From Heracleum sosnowskyi (Eukaryota; Streptophyta; Magnoliopsida; Apiales; Apiaceae): 64,000 nt of DNA. The translations under genes were made by a program, and so were the position numbers. The DNA is taken from positions 46,663,133-46,727,132 of the forward strand of contig CM061238.1 of the NCBI GenBank assembly GCA_030848705.1, read 5' to 3'. Below the pieces are notes generated by a model. That model ran no database searches. It saw nothing but the letters and a program-made list of their open reading frames with translations, and was not told the DNA's origin. Positions 19,920 through 29,621 of the stretch are shown one piece after another. Within the stretch, counting starts at the first letter, position 1, and each line of letters starts with the position of its first letter.

Positions 19920-22900
19920 GTAAAAGGAAAAATGTGTTAGTCATGGATAGTGGATGTTCTGTGCACATGACTGGAAACAAAGCCCTGTTATCAGAATATG
20001 AAGAAAAAGCTGGCCCAACTGTGTCTTATGGAGATGGCAACATTGGACAAACCTTGGGATATGGCAATATAATCATTGGAAATGTCATCATTGAAAAAGT
20101 AGCTCTAGTGAAGGGACTAAAACACAACTTGTTGAGTATTAGTCAAATCACTGACAGAGGTTATCATGTCAATTTCTATTCCACACATTGTGAAGTAGTC
20201 AGTAAAGCAACAGGGAAGATAGCACTAACTGGCTACAGGCATGGTAACATATATGAAGCCAACATTCTCTCAGATACTGAAGGCTCCCCTACATGTTTCA
20301 TCAGTAAAGCTTCAGTAGATGAAAGTTGGAATTGGCACAAGAAGCTTTCTCATCTCAACTTCAGCAACATCAATGAGTTGGTTAAGAAAGAGTTAGTAAG
20401 AGGATTACCTAATGTTTTATATACACCTGATGGACTCTGTGATGCATGCCAAAAAGCAAAACAAAGAAGGACATCATTCCAGAGTAAATCAGAATCCTCT
20501 ATTGAAGAACCATATCACATGCTACATCTTGATCTGTTTGGTCCAGTCAACATCATGTCCATCAGTAAGAAAAGGTACACTCTTGTAATTGTTGATGAAT
20601 ATTCTAGATTCACCTGGGTGTATTTTCTGCACAGAAAAGATGAAACTCCTGAAGTTCTGTTGGATCATGTGAGGATGATTGAGACAACCACAAAGCACAA
20701 AGTCAAGATTCTGAGAAGTGATAATGGTACTGAATTTAAGAATTCAAAGATGGAAGAGTTCTGCAAATACAAAGGAATCATTCAACAATTCTCTGCTCCT
20801 GGCACACCTCAGCAAAATGGAGTAGTAGAAAGGAAGAATAGAACTCTTATTGAAGCTGGCAGAACTATGTTGGAAGAAGCTAAATTACCTACATATTTCT
20901 GGGCAGAAGCAGTCAACACAGCATGCTATACACAAAATCTCACATTGATAAACAGGCATGGTGTTACTCCTTATCAGTCACTCAAGGAGAAGAAACCAAG
21001 TCTGAAGCATTTGCATGTGTTTGGCTGTAAATGTTTTGTTCTCAGAACTCATCCTGAACAGCTAGGGAAATTTGAAACAAAGGCTGATGAAGGAATATTC
21101 ATAGGTTATCCTACATCAAGAGCCTTCAGAGTTTTTAATTTGAGAACAAGAACTGTCATGGAGTCAATTCATGTATCTTTTGATGATAAGAAGATAACTG
21201 GAATCATTGAAGACTCGCATGATAGGTTGTTATTTGAAAATGAAGCTTCCAAGGAACCTGAAGAAAGTGAATCAGAAGCTGTCCATTCATCCAGTACTGA
21301 CGGGTCACCAAATCCTGATGACACACCAGATACTGATGGTGCTAATACTGATGATACAAACAACAGTGATACAACTAGTAATGCTAATGTTGAGGGGGAG
21401 CAACGACATTCAACTACAAGTTCAGAGTCAACTCAATCATCAGGACAGAATTCTTCAGATACTGATTCAAGTGAAGATCCTGATAACACATCAGGAGGGC
21501 ATAGCAATAATTCAGGGAGAGTTTCAAATCAATCAAATTCTTTCAATCAAGATAACACCAATCCAAGGGGAGCATCTACTTCAAGAAACAATTTGACACC
21601 AGCAAGGAAATGGACAAAAGATCATACTCCTGATTTGATAATTGGAGATCCTGATGCAGGTGTTCAAACAAGAAGTGCAACTCAGAATGAATGTTTATAT
21701 AATAACTTTCTATCCAAGGAGGAGCCTAAGAAAGTTGAAGATGCACTTAAAGATGCTGATTGGGTTACTGCAATGCAAGAAGAACTGAATGAATTTGAAA
21801 GGAATGAAGTCTGGAAACTGGTACCAAGACCAAAGAATAGATCAATAGTTGGTACAAAGTGGATTTTCAAGAACAAGACTGATTCTGATGGAGTCATTAT
21901 CAGAAATAAAGCAAGGCTAGTTGCAAAGGGGTATTCCCAACAAGAGGGAATTGACTATGATGAAACTTTTGCTCCTGTTGCAAGACTAGAAGCCATCAGG
22001 ATATTTCTTGCTTATGCAGCACATAAGAAATTCAAGGTTTTCCAGATGGATGTTAAAAGTGCTTTCTTAAATGGTGAACTGGAGGAAGAAGTTTATGTTG
22101 AACAACCTCCTGGTTTCATTGATCCTAAATATCCAGATCATGTCTACAGACTGGATAAGGCACTTTATGGACTAAAGCAAGCTCCAAGAGCATGGTATGA
22201 AACCTTAGCTCAATTCTTACTGGAAAGTGGATTCAAAAGAGGTGCAATTGATAAAACTCTATTTTATTTGAATCATGGTAAGGAGTTGCTGTTAGTTCAG
22301 ATTTATGTTGATGATATCATTTTTGGGTCAATAAACAATAAGCTGTGTGAAAAGTTTTCCAAGCTTATGCAGTCAAGATATCAAATGAGCATGATGGGAG
22401 AAATGAGTTACTTTCTGGGTCTTCAAGTTAAACAGACTGATGAAGGGATTTTTATTAATCAGTCTAAATATACAAGGAATTTACTGACAAGGTTTAACAT
22501 GCAAGACAGTACTCCTGCTTCAACTCCCATAGCTACAGCTACCAAACTTGATCCTGATCAAGGTGAAGAGGTAGATGTAACTCACTACAGAGGAATGATT
22601 GGCTCTTTATTGTATCTCACTGCCAGTAGACCAGATATCATGTTTGCAACCTGTCTATGTGCAAGATTTCAAGCAAAACCTAGAGAACCACATCTGATTG
22701 CAGTCAAAAGAATTTTCAGATATCTCAAAGGCACTCCTTCACTTGGCCTTTGGTATGCAAGGGAATCAGATTTTGGGTTGTGTGGTTATTCAGATGCTGA
22801 TTTTGCAGGATGCAAAATAGACAGGAAAAGTACTTCAGGAAGTTGTCAGTTTTTGGGTGGAAGACTAGTTTCATGGTTCAGTAAAAAGCAGAAATCTATT

Positions 22901-23251
22901 TCCACTTCAACTGCAGAAGCTGAGTACATTGCTGCAGGAAGTTGTTGTGCTCAGATAATGTGGATGAGAAATCAGTTGTTAGATTATGGCCTGTCATACT
23001 CAAAAATCCCTATTTATTGTGATAACCAAAGTGCTATTGCAATGACAGGAAATCCAGTTCAGCATTCTCTTACTAAACACATAAGTATCAGATATCACTT
23101 TATAAGAGAACAGGTTCTGGAAGGAACAATTGAACTTCACTTTGTTCCTACTGATCAACAACTAGCTGATATATTCACCAAGCCACTGCCTGAAGCTACT
23201 TTCAATAAGTTGGTGAATGAACTTGGAATGATGAATCTTGAGAATTTCTGA
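19913..23251 (+). CDS. pol: Pol of element A, intact (1,112 aa)
   Basis: Copia-type polyprotein. Protease active site DSG at residues 12-14, followed by HMTG. The pre-integrase zinc region [10 protein letters not shown] lies near 145. The integrase D,D,E residues are in HLDLFGP (about 207), SDNGTEF (about 268) and [11 protein letters not shown] (about 304). An acidic Ser/Asn/Asp linker with repeated NPD/DTD units covers about 455-570. Reverse transcriptase has [31 protein letters not shown] and the catalytic YVDDIIFG near 798. RNase H starts at GYSDADFAG (about 957) and includes [16 protein letters not shown]; the protein closes with [14 protein letters not shown]. All motifs are present without stops. 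Pol is in the same frame as gag, separated by one TAG, so it needs readthrough, splicing or reinitiation at its own ATG. Confidence 0.95.
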   Translation: MQGKRKNVLVMDSGCSVHMTGNKALLSEYEEKAGPTVSYGDGNIGQTLGYGNIIIGNVIIEKVALVKGLKHNLLSISQITDRGYHVNFYSTHCEVVSKATGKIALTGYRHGNIYEANILSDTEGSPTCFISKASVDESWNWHKKLSHLNFSNINELVKKELVRGLPNVLYTPDGLCDACQKAKQRRTSFQSKSESSIEEPYHMLHLDLFGPVNIMSISKKRYTLVIVDEYSRFTWVYFLHRKDETPEVLLDHVRMIETTTKHKVKILRSDNGTEFKNSKMEEFCKYKGIIQQFSAPGTPQQNGVVERKNRTLIEAGRTMLEEAKLPTYFWAEAVNTACYTQNLTLINRHGVTPYQSLKEKKPSLKHLHVFGCKCFVLRTHPEQLGKFETKADEGIFIGYPTSRAFRVFNLRTRTVMESIHVSFDDKKITGIIEDSHDRLLFENEASKEPEESESEAVHSSSTDGSPNPDDTPDTDGANTDDTNNSDTTSNANVEGEQRHSTTSSESTQSSGQNSSDTDSSEDPDNTSGGHSNNSGRVSNQSNSFNQDNTNPRGASTSRNNLTPARKWTKDHTPDLIIGDPDAGVQTRSATQNECLYNNFLSKEEPKKVEDALKDADWVTAMQEELNEFERNEVWKLVPRPKNRSIVGTKWIFKNKTDSDGVIIRNKARLVAKGYSQQEGIDYDETFAPVARLEAIRIFLAYAAHKKFKVFQMDVKSAFLNGELEEEVYVEQPPGFIDPKYPDHVYRLDKALYGLKQAPRAWYETLAQFLLESGFKRGAIDKTLFYLNHGKELLLVQIYVDDIIFGSINNKLCEKFSKLMQSRYQMSMMGEMSYFLGLQVKQTDEGIFINQSKYTRNLLTRFNMQDSTPASTPIATATKLDPDQGEEVDVTHYRGMIGSLLYLTASRPDIMFATCLCARFQAKPREPHLIAVKRIFRYLKGTPSLGLWYARESDFGLCGYSDADFAGCKIDRKSTSGSCQFLGGRLVSWFSKKQKSISTSTAEAEYIAAGSCCAQIMWMRNQLLDYGLSYSKIPIYCDNQSAIAMTGNPVQHSLTKHISIRYHFIREQVLEGTIELHFVPTDQQLADIFTKPLPEATFNKLVNELGMMNLENF

Positions 23252-23806
23252 GGAAAAGCTACAGAGAGGAAATCCTGATAACTGTCAAATCCTGATGGTT
23301 ATTCAGAAAGGTATGTATCTTTGATCAAATCCTGATAGGATGGAATCCTGACAGGAAGTCCACTGGTCAAATCCTGATGCTCAGATGTTTGAAGCTGGTA
23401 TGAAAACCAGAGGTTCTATGCTAATTTGTCATCAACACTCCTGGTAAACTCTGGACAATTAGATTATTACTTAGTCTTTGATTAAGTTTTCAGTCTTAAT
23501 TATCAATTTCAATTTCATTATTAACAGAGTTTATTATTTATCATCTCTATATCACTTTGAGTGTTACTAACAAATTTTGCAGGAAAATACAGGAAGCAAA
23601 CAATTGAGAAAATAGACAAATTTCATTAATACTTGAAGATACATTACACATGAAATATGGAAATTACATATTTGTTTTCCTAGTCTATTTTCTACTCAGG
23701 AACTCGTGCTTTACAGATAAGCATGAACACGTGCCCTGCAAATTAGCATGAATGCTCCCGAGCAGCTTCACAGTTCATCAGAACTGGAAGGTCTCTTGTT
23801 CCATCC
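23252..23806 (+). other. Pol/antisense-gene spacer of element A
   Basis: I see no sense ORF. Between 23268 and 23380 the motif AATCCTGAT/AATCCTGAC occurs about five times, the same core as in the LTR. The rest is AT-rich. It may hold the 3' end of the antisense transcript from 24220, but I see no definite polyadenylation signal. Confidence 0.5.
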
Positions 23807-24220
23807 TTAAGAGACAAAAAGAGGAGCTGATGCACTTGAAGGCGGATCGTCACCGTGACCACCGGGACGCCTCCGTGCCTCCAACTTGCATGATGTACAA
23901 GCATCACGGATTCTCTTCTTACGTTTCTCAAGCTCTCGGACGAGCTCTTCATCATCTTCATCCTCATCCTCTTCATCATCCCAATCGTCTTCATCCTCTT
24001 CATAGATGAGATTTTCAAGAGGATTCCAATCAGGATTTGCCTGATGGAAGTTATGAAGAAGCACATCAGCCATTGCATTCACAAAAGCATGATGCTCCTG
24101 TGGATCAGGAATAGGCTGAGGTCCCTCTTGCTCTGCAATCTCTGCTAGAGCCTCATCCATTTGTTGCCAAATTATATCAAGTTCTTCATCAGGTATGTTG
24201 TTTTGATTGTTGGCAGCCAT
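23807..24220 (-). CDS. Antisense ORF of element A (137 aa), function unknown
   Basis: This ORF is on the strand opposite to gag, pol and env-like, between pol and the env-like ORF. The protein starts MAANNQNNIPDEELD. Residues 1-70 are acidic and helical in character. A very acidic run follows (EDEDDWDDEEDEDEDDEE), then a basic Cys-containing tail (KRKKRIRDACTSCKLEARRR) that could be a nuclear or nucleic-acid contact region. The ATG has G at +4 and lies about 95 bases downstream of a TATA box (24311-24322), with a CT-rich leader between. Antisense ORFs are known in some Ty3/gypsy Tat-lineage elements; I know of none established for Sireviruses. I do not recognise the family. It may be a captured host gene fragment. 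Confidence 0.6.
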   Translation of the reverse strand: MAANNQNNIPDEELDIIWQQMDEALAEIAEQEGPQPIPDPQEHHAFVNAMADVLLHNFHQANPDWNPLENLIYEEDEDDWDDEEDEDEDDEELVRELEKRKKRIRDACTSCKLEARRRPGGHGDDPPSSASAPLFVS

Positions 24221-24310
24221 TGAAAAACAAAGAAGGTGAAAGGTTTTCGTAAGTTTTTCTCTGGAGAGGGTTTGTGTTTTAATAGATATATGATGATTAT
24301 GCTTAACAGT

Positions 24311-24322
24311 TCTCTTTTATAG
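24311..24322 (-). promoter_or_regulatory. TATA box of the antisense ORF
   Basis: On the minus strand it reads CTATAAAAGAGA, a canonical TATA box, followed by a leader rich in C, T and A up to the ATG at 24220. The next 200 bases upstream (plus 24330-24540) are AT-rich and non-coding on both strands, fitting a promoter region. Confidence 0.55.
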
Positions 24323-24615
24323 AGAATGTGTATTAAGGGTGCAGGTCATTTCTACAATCTCGATGAGACGGTTCGGTTTTCCATAAATATTTTTGCCTCG
24401 TTTACTGGTAAGCGTGTTTTAATTCTATGACCATTAATTTGGTTATTTTTCTTAAACCAAAACGCTATTCAGGATTGTTAAAATAAATTTTGTTTTCTTA
24501 AATAAAATTTTATTTTAATCTTATTGAATATTTTTTTTCAATCCTGATATGGCAAAATATTTTGTGCGGAAATGCTTTTATTCCTGATGAGGTTAGGTTT
24601 TTCTTACATCAGAAA

Positions 24616-27600
24616 ATGCCTACTCGTTATGGACTACTTTCTAATGCTATGGTACAAGGACCAACCCACCTTGTTCCTGACACAAGCATGCAACCTAAAC
24701 AGTCTAAACAGTTAACAACCACCTCTACTGTCTCTCAAAAGACTTTAGTTGTAAAATCAAAGAAATCAGCTAGAACTGATGTGTCTGGAAGGCAATCAGG
24801 TTCAAAGGATTTCTCCTCTACACCACTCACTAAAAAGAAGATACAAGGGGGTGTACAAGGGGTCCTGGTCAAGAAAGCTGATAAGGTTGTTAAGAATGTT
24901 CCTGTGAAAAGGAAGTTAAGGTTGATTGATGAAAGTGATTCAGAGGATGGCTTACCTATATCCTCTATGATGAATATGAACAAGGAAGTTGCTGATACTG
25001 CTACTAAAGCTGTGGTACCTTCATCAAAACCACAAAAGACAAGGAAATTATCAAAGAGCAGGTATCATATTCCTTTGACAGTGCAAATGAAGGATACTGA
25101 TATTCAGACATCAAATCCTGATGTTAGTATTCCTGATGCAACAACAAAAGTTGTCTCTATATCAGACTCTCCAGCCTCTCCATCTCAGATTCGAGGACAT
25201 TCTTGGGAGAAGGTTTCTGCAACTGCTTCCTTGGTTGGTCTTACACCTACATCAAAGAAAAAGAGGAATGCAGAAGAGTTAGTCTATCAGAGACAGAAGA
25301 AGCTGAAAGGATCAAGCCCACAAGAACCTGAATTTCAGAGTAATTCAGCAGCTACTGGTGATCCTGCCACACAAGAACCACTCAATCAAAGTTTGGGTGA
25401 AGGCTTAGCTAGTGGAATGGTCACACAAGAACCATTTTCTCAAAGGGAGAATGAAGACATCAACATTCCAGCTACACAAGAACCATCTTCTCAAAGTGAA
25501 GATGCAGGCAAAGCTACAGCTTCTGTTGGAAGATTGGTCGAGAACATTGTCAATGAGGGAAGCACACAAGAACCTTTAGCTCAAAGTGTTGAAGCAGCTT
25601 CTGAACCTCAAGCTCCACAAGAACCATTGGTTGCAAATACTGATGCAAGCATATCAAATCCTGACGATGTTCATCCTGACGTTAGTGGTGCTCCTGATAC
25701 TGAGTCTCTTTTGATACAGCCACTTCGTTCTAGACCAATAGATCATCCTATCTCAGAATCTCAGGATAAACTGAAAGGTATTGCAATTCCTGATCCTGAT
25801 ATATCTCATAGTTCTGATGATGATAATTCTGATGATGATAGTGATGATGATAATGAGAATAGAAAAGAGAAGGAACAGCTTGCTACAGCACTCAAGATTA
25901 GTCTTGGAACTAATTTTGGTTCATCAAGTACATATATGGCTGGCAAAGCTTTCACTGGGAAAGATCAGAGACAAGATTTTTCTACTCCTTCCTTTGATCC
26001 TGCAGAGGCATTTAGACAGAATGAATGGAACAATTCATGGCACAATTCTGATGAATCTATCAGTTTTTCTTCTGCTATTGAACATGCCTATAATGCAGTG
26101 AAGTCTATAGAGAATCAAGATTTGAAGAATCATCTGAAGGCTACAACTCTGTTATCCAAAAGCCTGAAAAGTGAGATTGATTCTATCAAGGGTTCAACTG
26201 AAAAAGTGGGGACTGATATCTTTAATAATTTTACAAAGGTGCCTACTACTTTTCAACTAAGGGTAGTGGAATCCCAAGTGAAATCTGTTGTTTCAGAACA
26301 AACCTCAATCAATCAAAGAATTGATTCTCTGGATACTAAGGTAACTGAAATTCAAGCCTCTCTTTCCTTAATTTTGCAATTATTGTCAAATCCTGATGTC
26401 AAAAAGGGGGAGAAGGTTATTCAGACAAAATGTACACCTGATCTAGTATTAAGAAATAATGATGATGATACTGGAGATGATGGTGGTGACAAAGCGATAC
26501 AAGGAGAAACCTCTGATGCTGTTGTTTTGAAGTCTACAATTCAAACTTCTCAAAGTCAAACAACGCAGTCAACTCATGTTTCTGATTCTGGAGTTAAGAC
26601 AGTAAGAACATTGGTGCAATCTCAGATCCTGACGGAAGATCAAATCCTGACACCTGGTCATGGACACATTCTTGCTACAATTCCTGAAGGTGATGAAGAT
26701 GTGATTATTGATAATCCTGAAGATGCATCAAATTTATTTCAGAAGTTTTCTACAAAAGACGGCAGAATTGTTACTCTATATCACACTGATAAAAGAGTTC
26801 AACAATTATATGCAAGAAAAGCACTCTCTACAGCAAGTGAAGAATATCCAGATCTCTCACATGAAGAATTCTTGAGACTACAAAGAGAGACAATGGAAAG
26901 CTATACTGCTCCTGCTAGAGGTAGAGGAAGCAGAGGTAGGAGAGGTGCTAGAAGAAGTAAAAGAGGTTCTTCAACTCAAATAGTACCTAGACAGACAAGG
27001 TCTAGAGGGTTAAGAATTGAAGAAATTCCTGAACCTATTCAAACTCTAGTAGTTCCTGACAGATCTACTTTTGGTGATGATGGAATTGTTGAAGAAGAAC
27101 CTGAATTGAGAAGAAAATCAAGAAAATCAACTCTCAGCAATACAAATCAAATTGAAGATTCTAATCCTGACAATATTCAAGATCCTGACGAATCTGAAAT
27201 TCTGCAAGAGGTTGATTTGATAATCTTATCTACTGTTGTTGATTGTCACAACAAAGAAGTAGATGAAGAAGAAGAAGCCAGAAGAAGAGATATTACAAGA
27301 AGAACAAATAAAGATTTCAATCTCTATCTACAAAGGCTTAAAGTTTCAAATGAAAGAAAATGGAGAAACTCAAGCAGACAAGAATCTTCGCTGGAAAGAA
27401 GCTATGCTTTTGAAAAGGAAAAGGACAAGAAGTGGAAACATATTAGCACATTAAGTTGTGATACACCTATCAATTTTCAGTCTGGTGGAATTATTACAAG
27501 CGCTTCAAGTGTTGTTGATTTATCTGATATGGCTAGATCAAAAACACTCTGGTTAAAGATGTTTTCAAATCTGAAGCAATTGTCAAGTAATTCAAGAGGA

Positions 27601-28266
27601 GGTATTGGACACAGAGATGGTGAATATCTGAATATGTCATATGTTGATCCTTACTCCTTGACAGAAATTGGAGGTACTTTAACTTCTGAAAACCTGAACA
27701 ATTTATTAGCTGTTGATATAGTTATAGATTGTCATGATGGTTTTGAAAAGAAAGAAAAGCTTCTGTACTTCATGAAAGATGGTAGTGTGAAGATTCTATC
27801 TATTCAAGATCTGCTGATGAAAACTACACAGGAACTGAAATATGTTCACTATCTGTTAAGATGGAAGAACCAAGTGTACAAAGAATGGAGTGACATGATT
27901 TTGTCAACTATAAGAAGAAGACTGGATGGAAACAGTAATTTCAATGGTAATTATACTCCCATGTACTTAAATCAAAGAGGTCAGGATGTGGAAATGCAAA
28001 GGGGTACTGCTGTTAAAGAAGTAAATTTTGGCATGACTCATCTTTCTCTCAATCCTGATGGGAAGGAAATTGCTTATCTTTTGCTTGAAGAGCACAGTCT
28101 ACAGAGAAACTCCATACAGAATCTCAGAGCAGCTATCTACCAGATTAATGAGGAAGATGAAGAACTCAGAAATCTTAAGGAAAGACTGATTCAAATTCTT
28201 GAAGAAAAAGAAGAAAGTTTATTATCCAACTTCTTGAAGATGAATCTGTTCTATCACAAAGCTTAA
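24616..28266 (+). CDS. Env-like 3' ORF of element A, second copy
   Basis: This is the same 1,216-residue protein as at 13139-16789, with no residue difference over the full length. Here it sits in its complete unit, after pol and the antisense ORF and 109 bases before the 3' LTR. It is separated from pol by about 1.3 kb, so the stop-codon suppression described for SIRE1 pol-env cannot apply directly; a subgenomic or spliced RNA is more likely. The frame extends upstream without ATG for about 115 bases, and NPD-type codons just before it in another frame suggest the N-terminus was lost or rearranged compared with element E, whose env-like ORF starts differently (63822). Confidence 0.8.
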   Translation: MPTRYGLLSNAMVQGPTHLVPDTSMQPKQSKQLTTTSTVSQKTLVVKSKKSARTDVSGRQSGSKDFSSTPLTKKKIQGGVQGVLVKKADKVVKNVPVKRKLRLIDESDSEDGLPISSMMNMNKEVADTATKAVVPSSKPQKTRKLSKSRYHIPLTVQMKDTDIQTSNPDVSIPDATTKVVSISDSPASPSQIRGHSWEKVSATASLVGLTPTSKKKRNAEELVYQRQKKLKGSSPQEPEFQSNSAATGDPATQEPLNQSLGEGLASGMVTQEPFSQRENEDINIPATQEPSSQSEDAGKATASVGRLVENIVNEGSTQEPLAQSVEAASEPQAPQEPLVANTDASISNPDDVHPDVSGAPDTESLLIQPLRSRPIDHPISESQDKLKGIAIPDPDISHSSDDDNSDDDSDDDNENRKEKEQLATALKISLGTNFGSSSTYMAGKAFTGKDQRQDFSTPSFDPAEAFRQNEWNNSWHNSDESISFSSAIEHAYNAVKSIENQDLKNHLKATTLLSKSLKSEIDSIKGSTEKVGTDIFNNFTKVPTTFQLRVVESQVKSVVSEQTSINQRIDSLDTKVTEIQASLSLILQLLSNPDVKKGEKVIQTKCTPDLVLRNNDDDTGDDGGDKAIQGETSDAVVLKSTIQTSQSQTTQSTHVSDSGVKTVRTLVQSQILTEDQILTPGHGHILATIPEGDEDVIIDNPEDASNLFQKFSTKDGRIVTLYHTDKRVQQLYARKALSTASEEYPDLSHEEFLRLQRETMESYTAPARGRGSRGRRGARRSKRGSSTQIVPRQTRSRGLRIEEIPEPIQTLVVPDRSTFGDDGIVEEEPELRRKSRKSTLSNTNQIEDSNPDNIQDPDESEILQEVDLIILSTVVDCHNKEVDEEEEARRRDITRRTNKDFNLYLQRLKVSNERKWRNSSRQESSLERSYAFEKEKDKKWKHISTLSCDTPINFQSGGIITSASSVVDLSDMARSKTLWLKMFSNLKQLSSNSRGGIGHRDGEYLNMSYVDPYSLTEIGGTLTSENLNNLLAVDIVIDCHDGFEKKEKLLYFMKDGSVKILSIQDLLMKTTQELKYVHYLLRWKNQVYKEWSDMILSTIRRRLDGNSNFNGNYTPMYLNQRGQDVEMQRGTAVKEVNFGMTHLSLNPDGKEIAYLLLEEHSLQRNSIQNLRAAIYQINEEDEELRNLKERLIQILEEKEESLLSNFLKMNLFYHKA

Positions 28267-28364
28267 ACAGATAAGTTGTTTCTGAAGATACTCGTACATT
28301 TTGATACATGTTTTTGACATCATTGAATATTTGGAATCTATACTTTATTTCACAAAGTATGAGA

Positions 28365-28375
28365 TTGGGGGAGAT
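28365..28375 (+). promoter_or_regulatory. Polypurine tract of element A
   Basis: TTGGGGGAGAT lies directly before the 3' LTR at 28376. The same sequence precedes the middle LTR (16888-16898). This is the usual plus-strand primer site. Confidence 0.85.
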
Positions 28376-29011
28376 TGTTAGATCAGAATTCAATGATCGT
28401 CAGAAGCTAGACTCAACTGATCAGGATTGCTGACGTCATCAGTATTGCATGGTCATCAGTATTTGATCAAGCGTCAGTATCTTATTGATCATCAGGATTC
28501 CTACTCAGACTATGATCAGGTTTGATCATCAGGACTTGAAGCTGATCAGGATTCCTACTTCGAGTTATATTTGGAGTCTAGATAAACATGGAAGTTTATT
28601 CTATTTGTTCCTGGTTTGTAGAATGCAGCTATCGATTAAAGATATGTTTCTATCTTTGTTATGATTAGGACTTATCTTGTTATTGATAGAGAAGCTGTGT
28701 GCACTATATAAACACAGTTTTGGTTTCGATTTATGTACTCATCAGAGAGAGAGAATTATTCATTCGAGAGAGAACATAATCGGAGAGAAGCTCTTAAGAA
28801 CAGAATTTCTTGAGAGAGTTTTTGTAAGCTAGCAGCTCTTAAGAACATCAGAATTTCTTAAGAGAGTTTGTAACAGTTTTATATCAAAGTTAATAAAGCT
28901 GTTATTGTTATTGTTATTGTTATTGATCTTTCATATTTGTGATATATAAAGTCGAGAATCTTATACAATTGTATTCAACCCCCTTCTACAATTGTTATTT
29001 ACTGGGCAACA
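28376..29011 (+). mobile_element. 3' LTR of element A (636 bp)
   Basis: It has the same length as the LTR at 16899 and shows no difference on reading both. It ends in GGGCAACA, followed by the target duplication TGGTA. Confidence 0.95.
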
Positions 29012-29016
29012 TGGTA

Positions 29017-29621
29017 TGAAGAAGATGATGATTATGTGGATGAATCAGTACCTCCAAGAATGATTGTCTAGACTATGGATGATTCAAGCCCAAATGAGTC
29101 ATCTATGGAAAGGACAAATGGAGCATCCGTAGGAAGCCAAAATGGAGCATTCTTAGGAAGCCACAATGAAGCATCTGTAGGTGGATTACAACTATGAGTT
29201 ATCACCCCAATGAACTTAGGGGGAGTTTCTCTGAGTCAAAGATCAACCTTAAATAATCATACTGATATGAATATTATTGCATCTTCAAGACCTGCACCTA
29301 CCATAAGAAGCTTGTTCCAAAATCCAGAAGAAAGTCCTCTTGAAGACATTTATTGGGTTAAAGGAATAAGGTGTTCACTTGGATCAAGGCAAGATCTTCT
29401 AGCTCCTACAATATTCCATGTCTACTTCCTGGACATCTAATCTTTCTCCTTGAGTTAAAGTCTCGGTTAAAGAAATGAGTGGAACATCTGCATCACAAAT
29501 CTCTTAATCTACTGTGCCCAGATCAGTTTCCTCAAGGATTTTCTCTAAAGGGATTCTGTGTTGAACAGTACAGTCGAAATACTTTTTGATCCAAGTGTGA
29601 CTTGGTAAAGAAGACATCAGT
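29017..29621 (+). pseudogene. Element C: decayed pol, linker region
   Basis: It continues C pol after the A insertion (YEEDDDYVDES across the joint). The stretch LGGVSLSQRSTLNNHTDMN near 29207-29270 matches the linker between integrase and reverse transcriptase in E (SGGVSQGK). A remnant TVEILFDPSVTW near 29565-29605 matches the start of the reverse transcriptase region ([12 protein letters not shown] in E). Stops and frameshifts are frequent. The linker holds inverted copies of the C LTR motif (ATCCGTAG). Element D interrupts it at 29622. Confidence 0.7.

Larger units (their letters stand above)
12253..29016 (+). mobile_element. Composite element A: three-LTR Sirevirus, TSD TGGTA
   Basis: TGGTA stands at 12253-12257 and 29012-29016, outside the first and last LTR; no such repeat flanks the middle LTR. 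The order is a truncated LTR (12258-12535), a second copy of the 3' internal segment (12534-16898), a full LTR (16899-17534), the full internal region (17535-28375) and a full LTR (28376-29011). The segment 12534-16898 repeats 24011-28375 at a constant offset of 11,477 and encodes an identical protein. This fits a tandem LTR-internal-LTR-internal-LTR array that lost about 6.8 kb from its first unit. Confidence 0.9.

Noticed and set aside
29210..29440. Separate small gene after composite A
   Set aside because: The product aligns with the pol linker of E in order and position, so it is decayed C pol.
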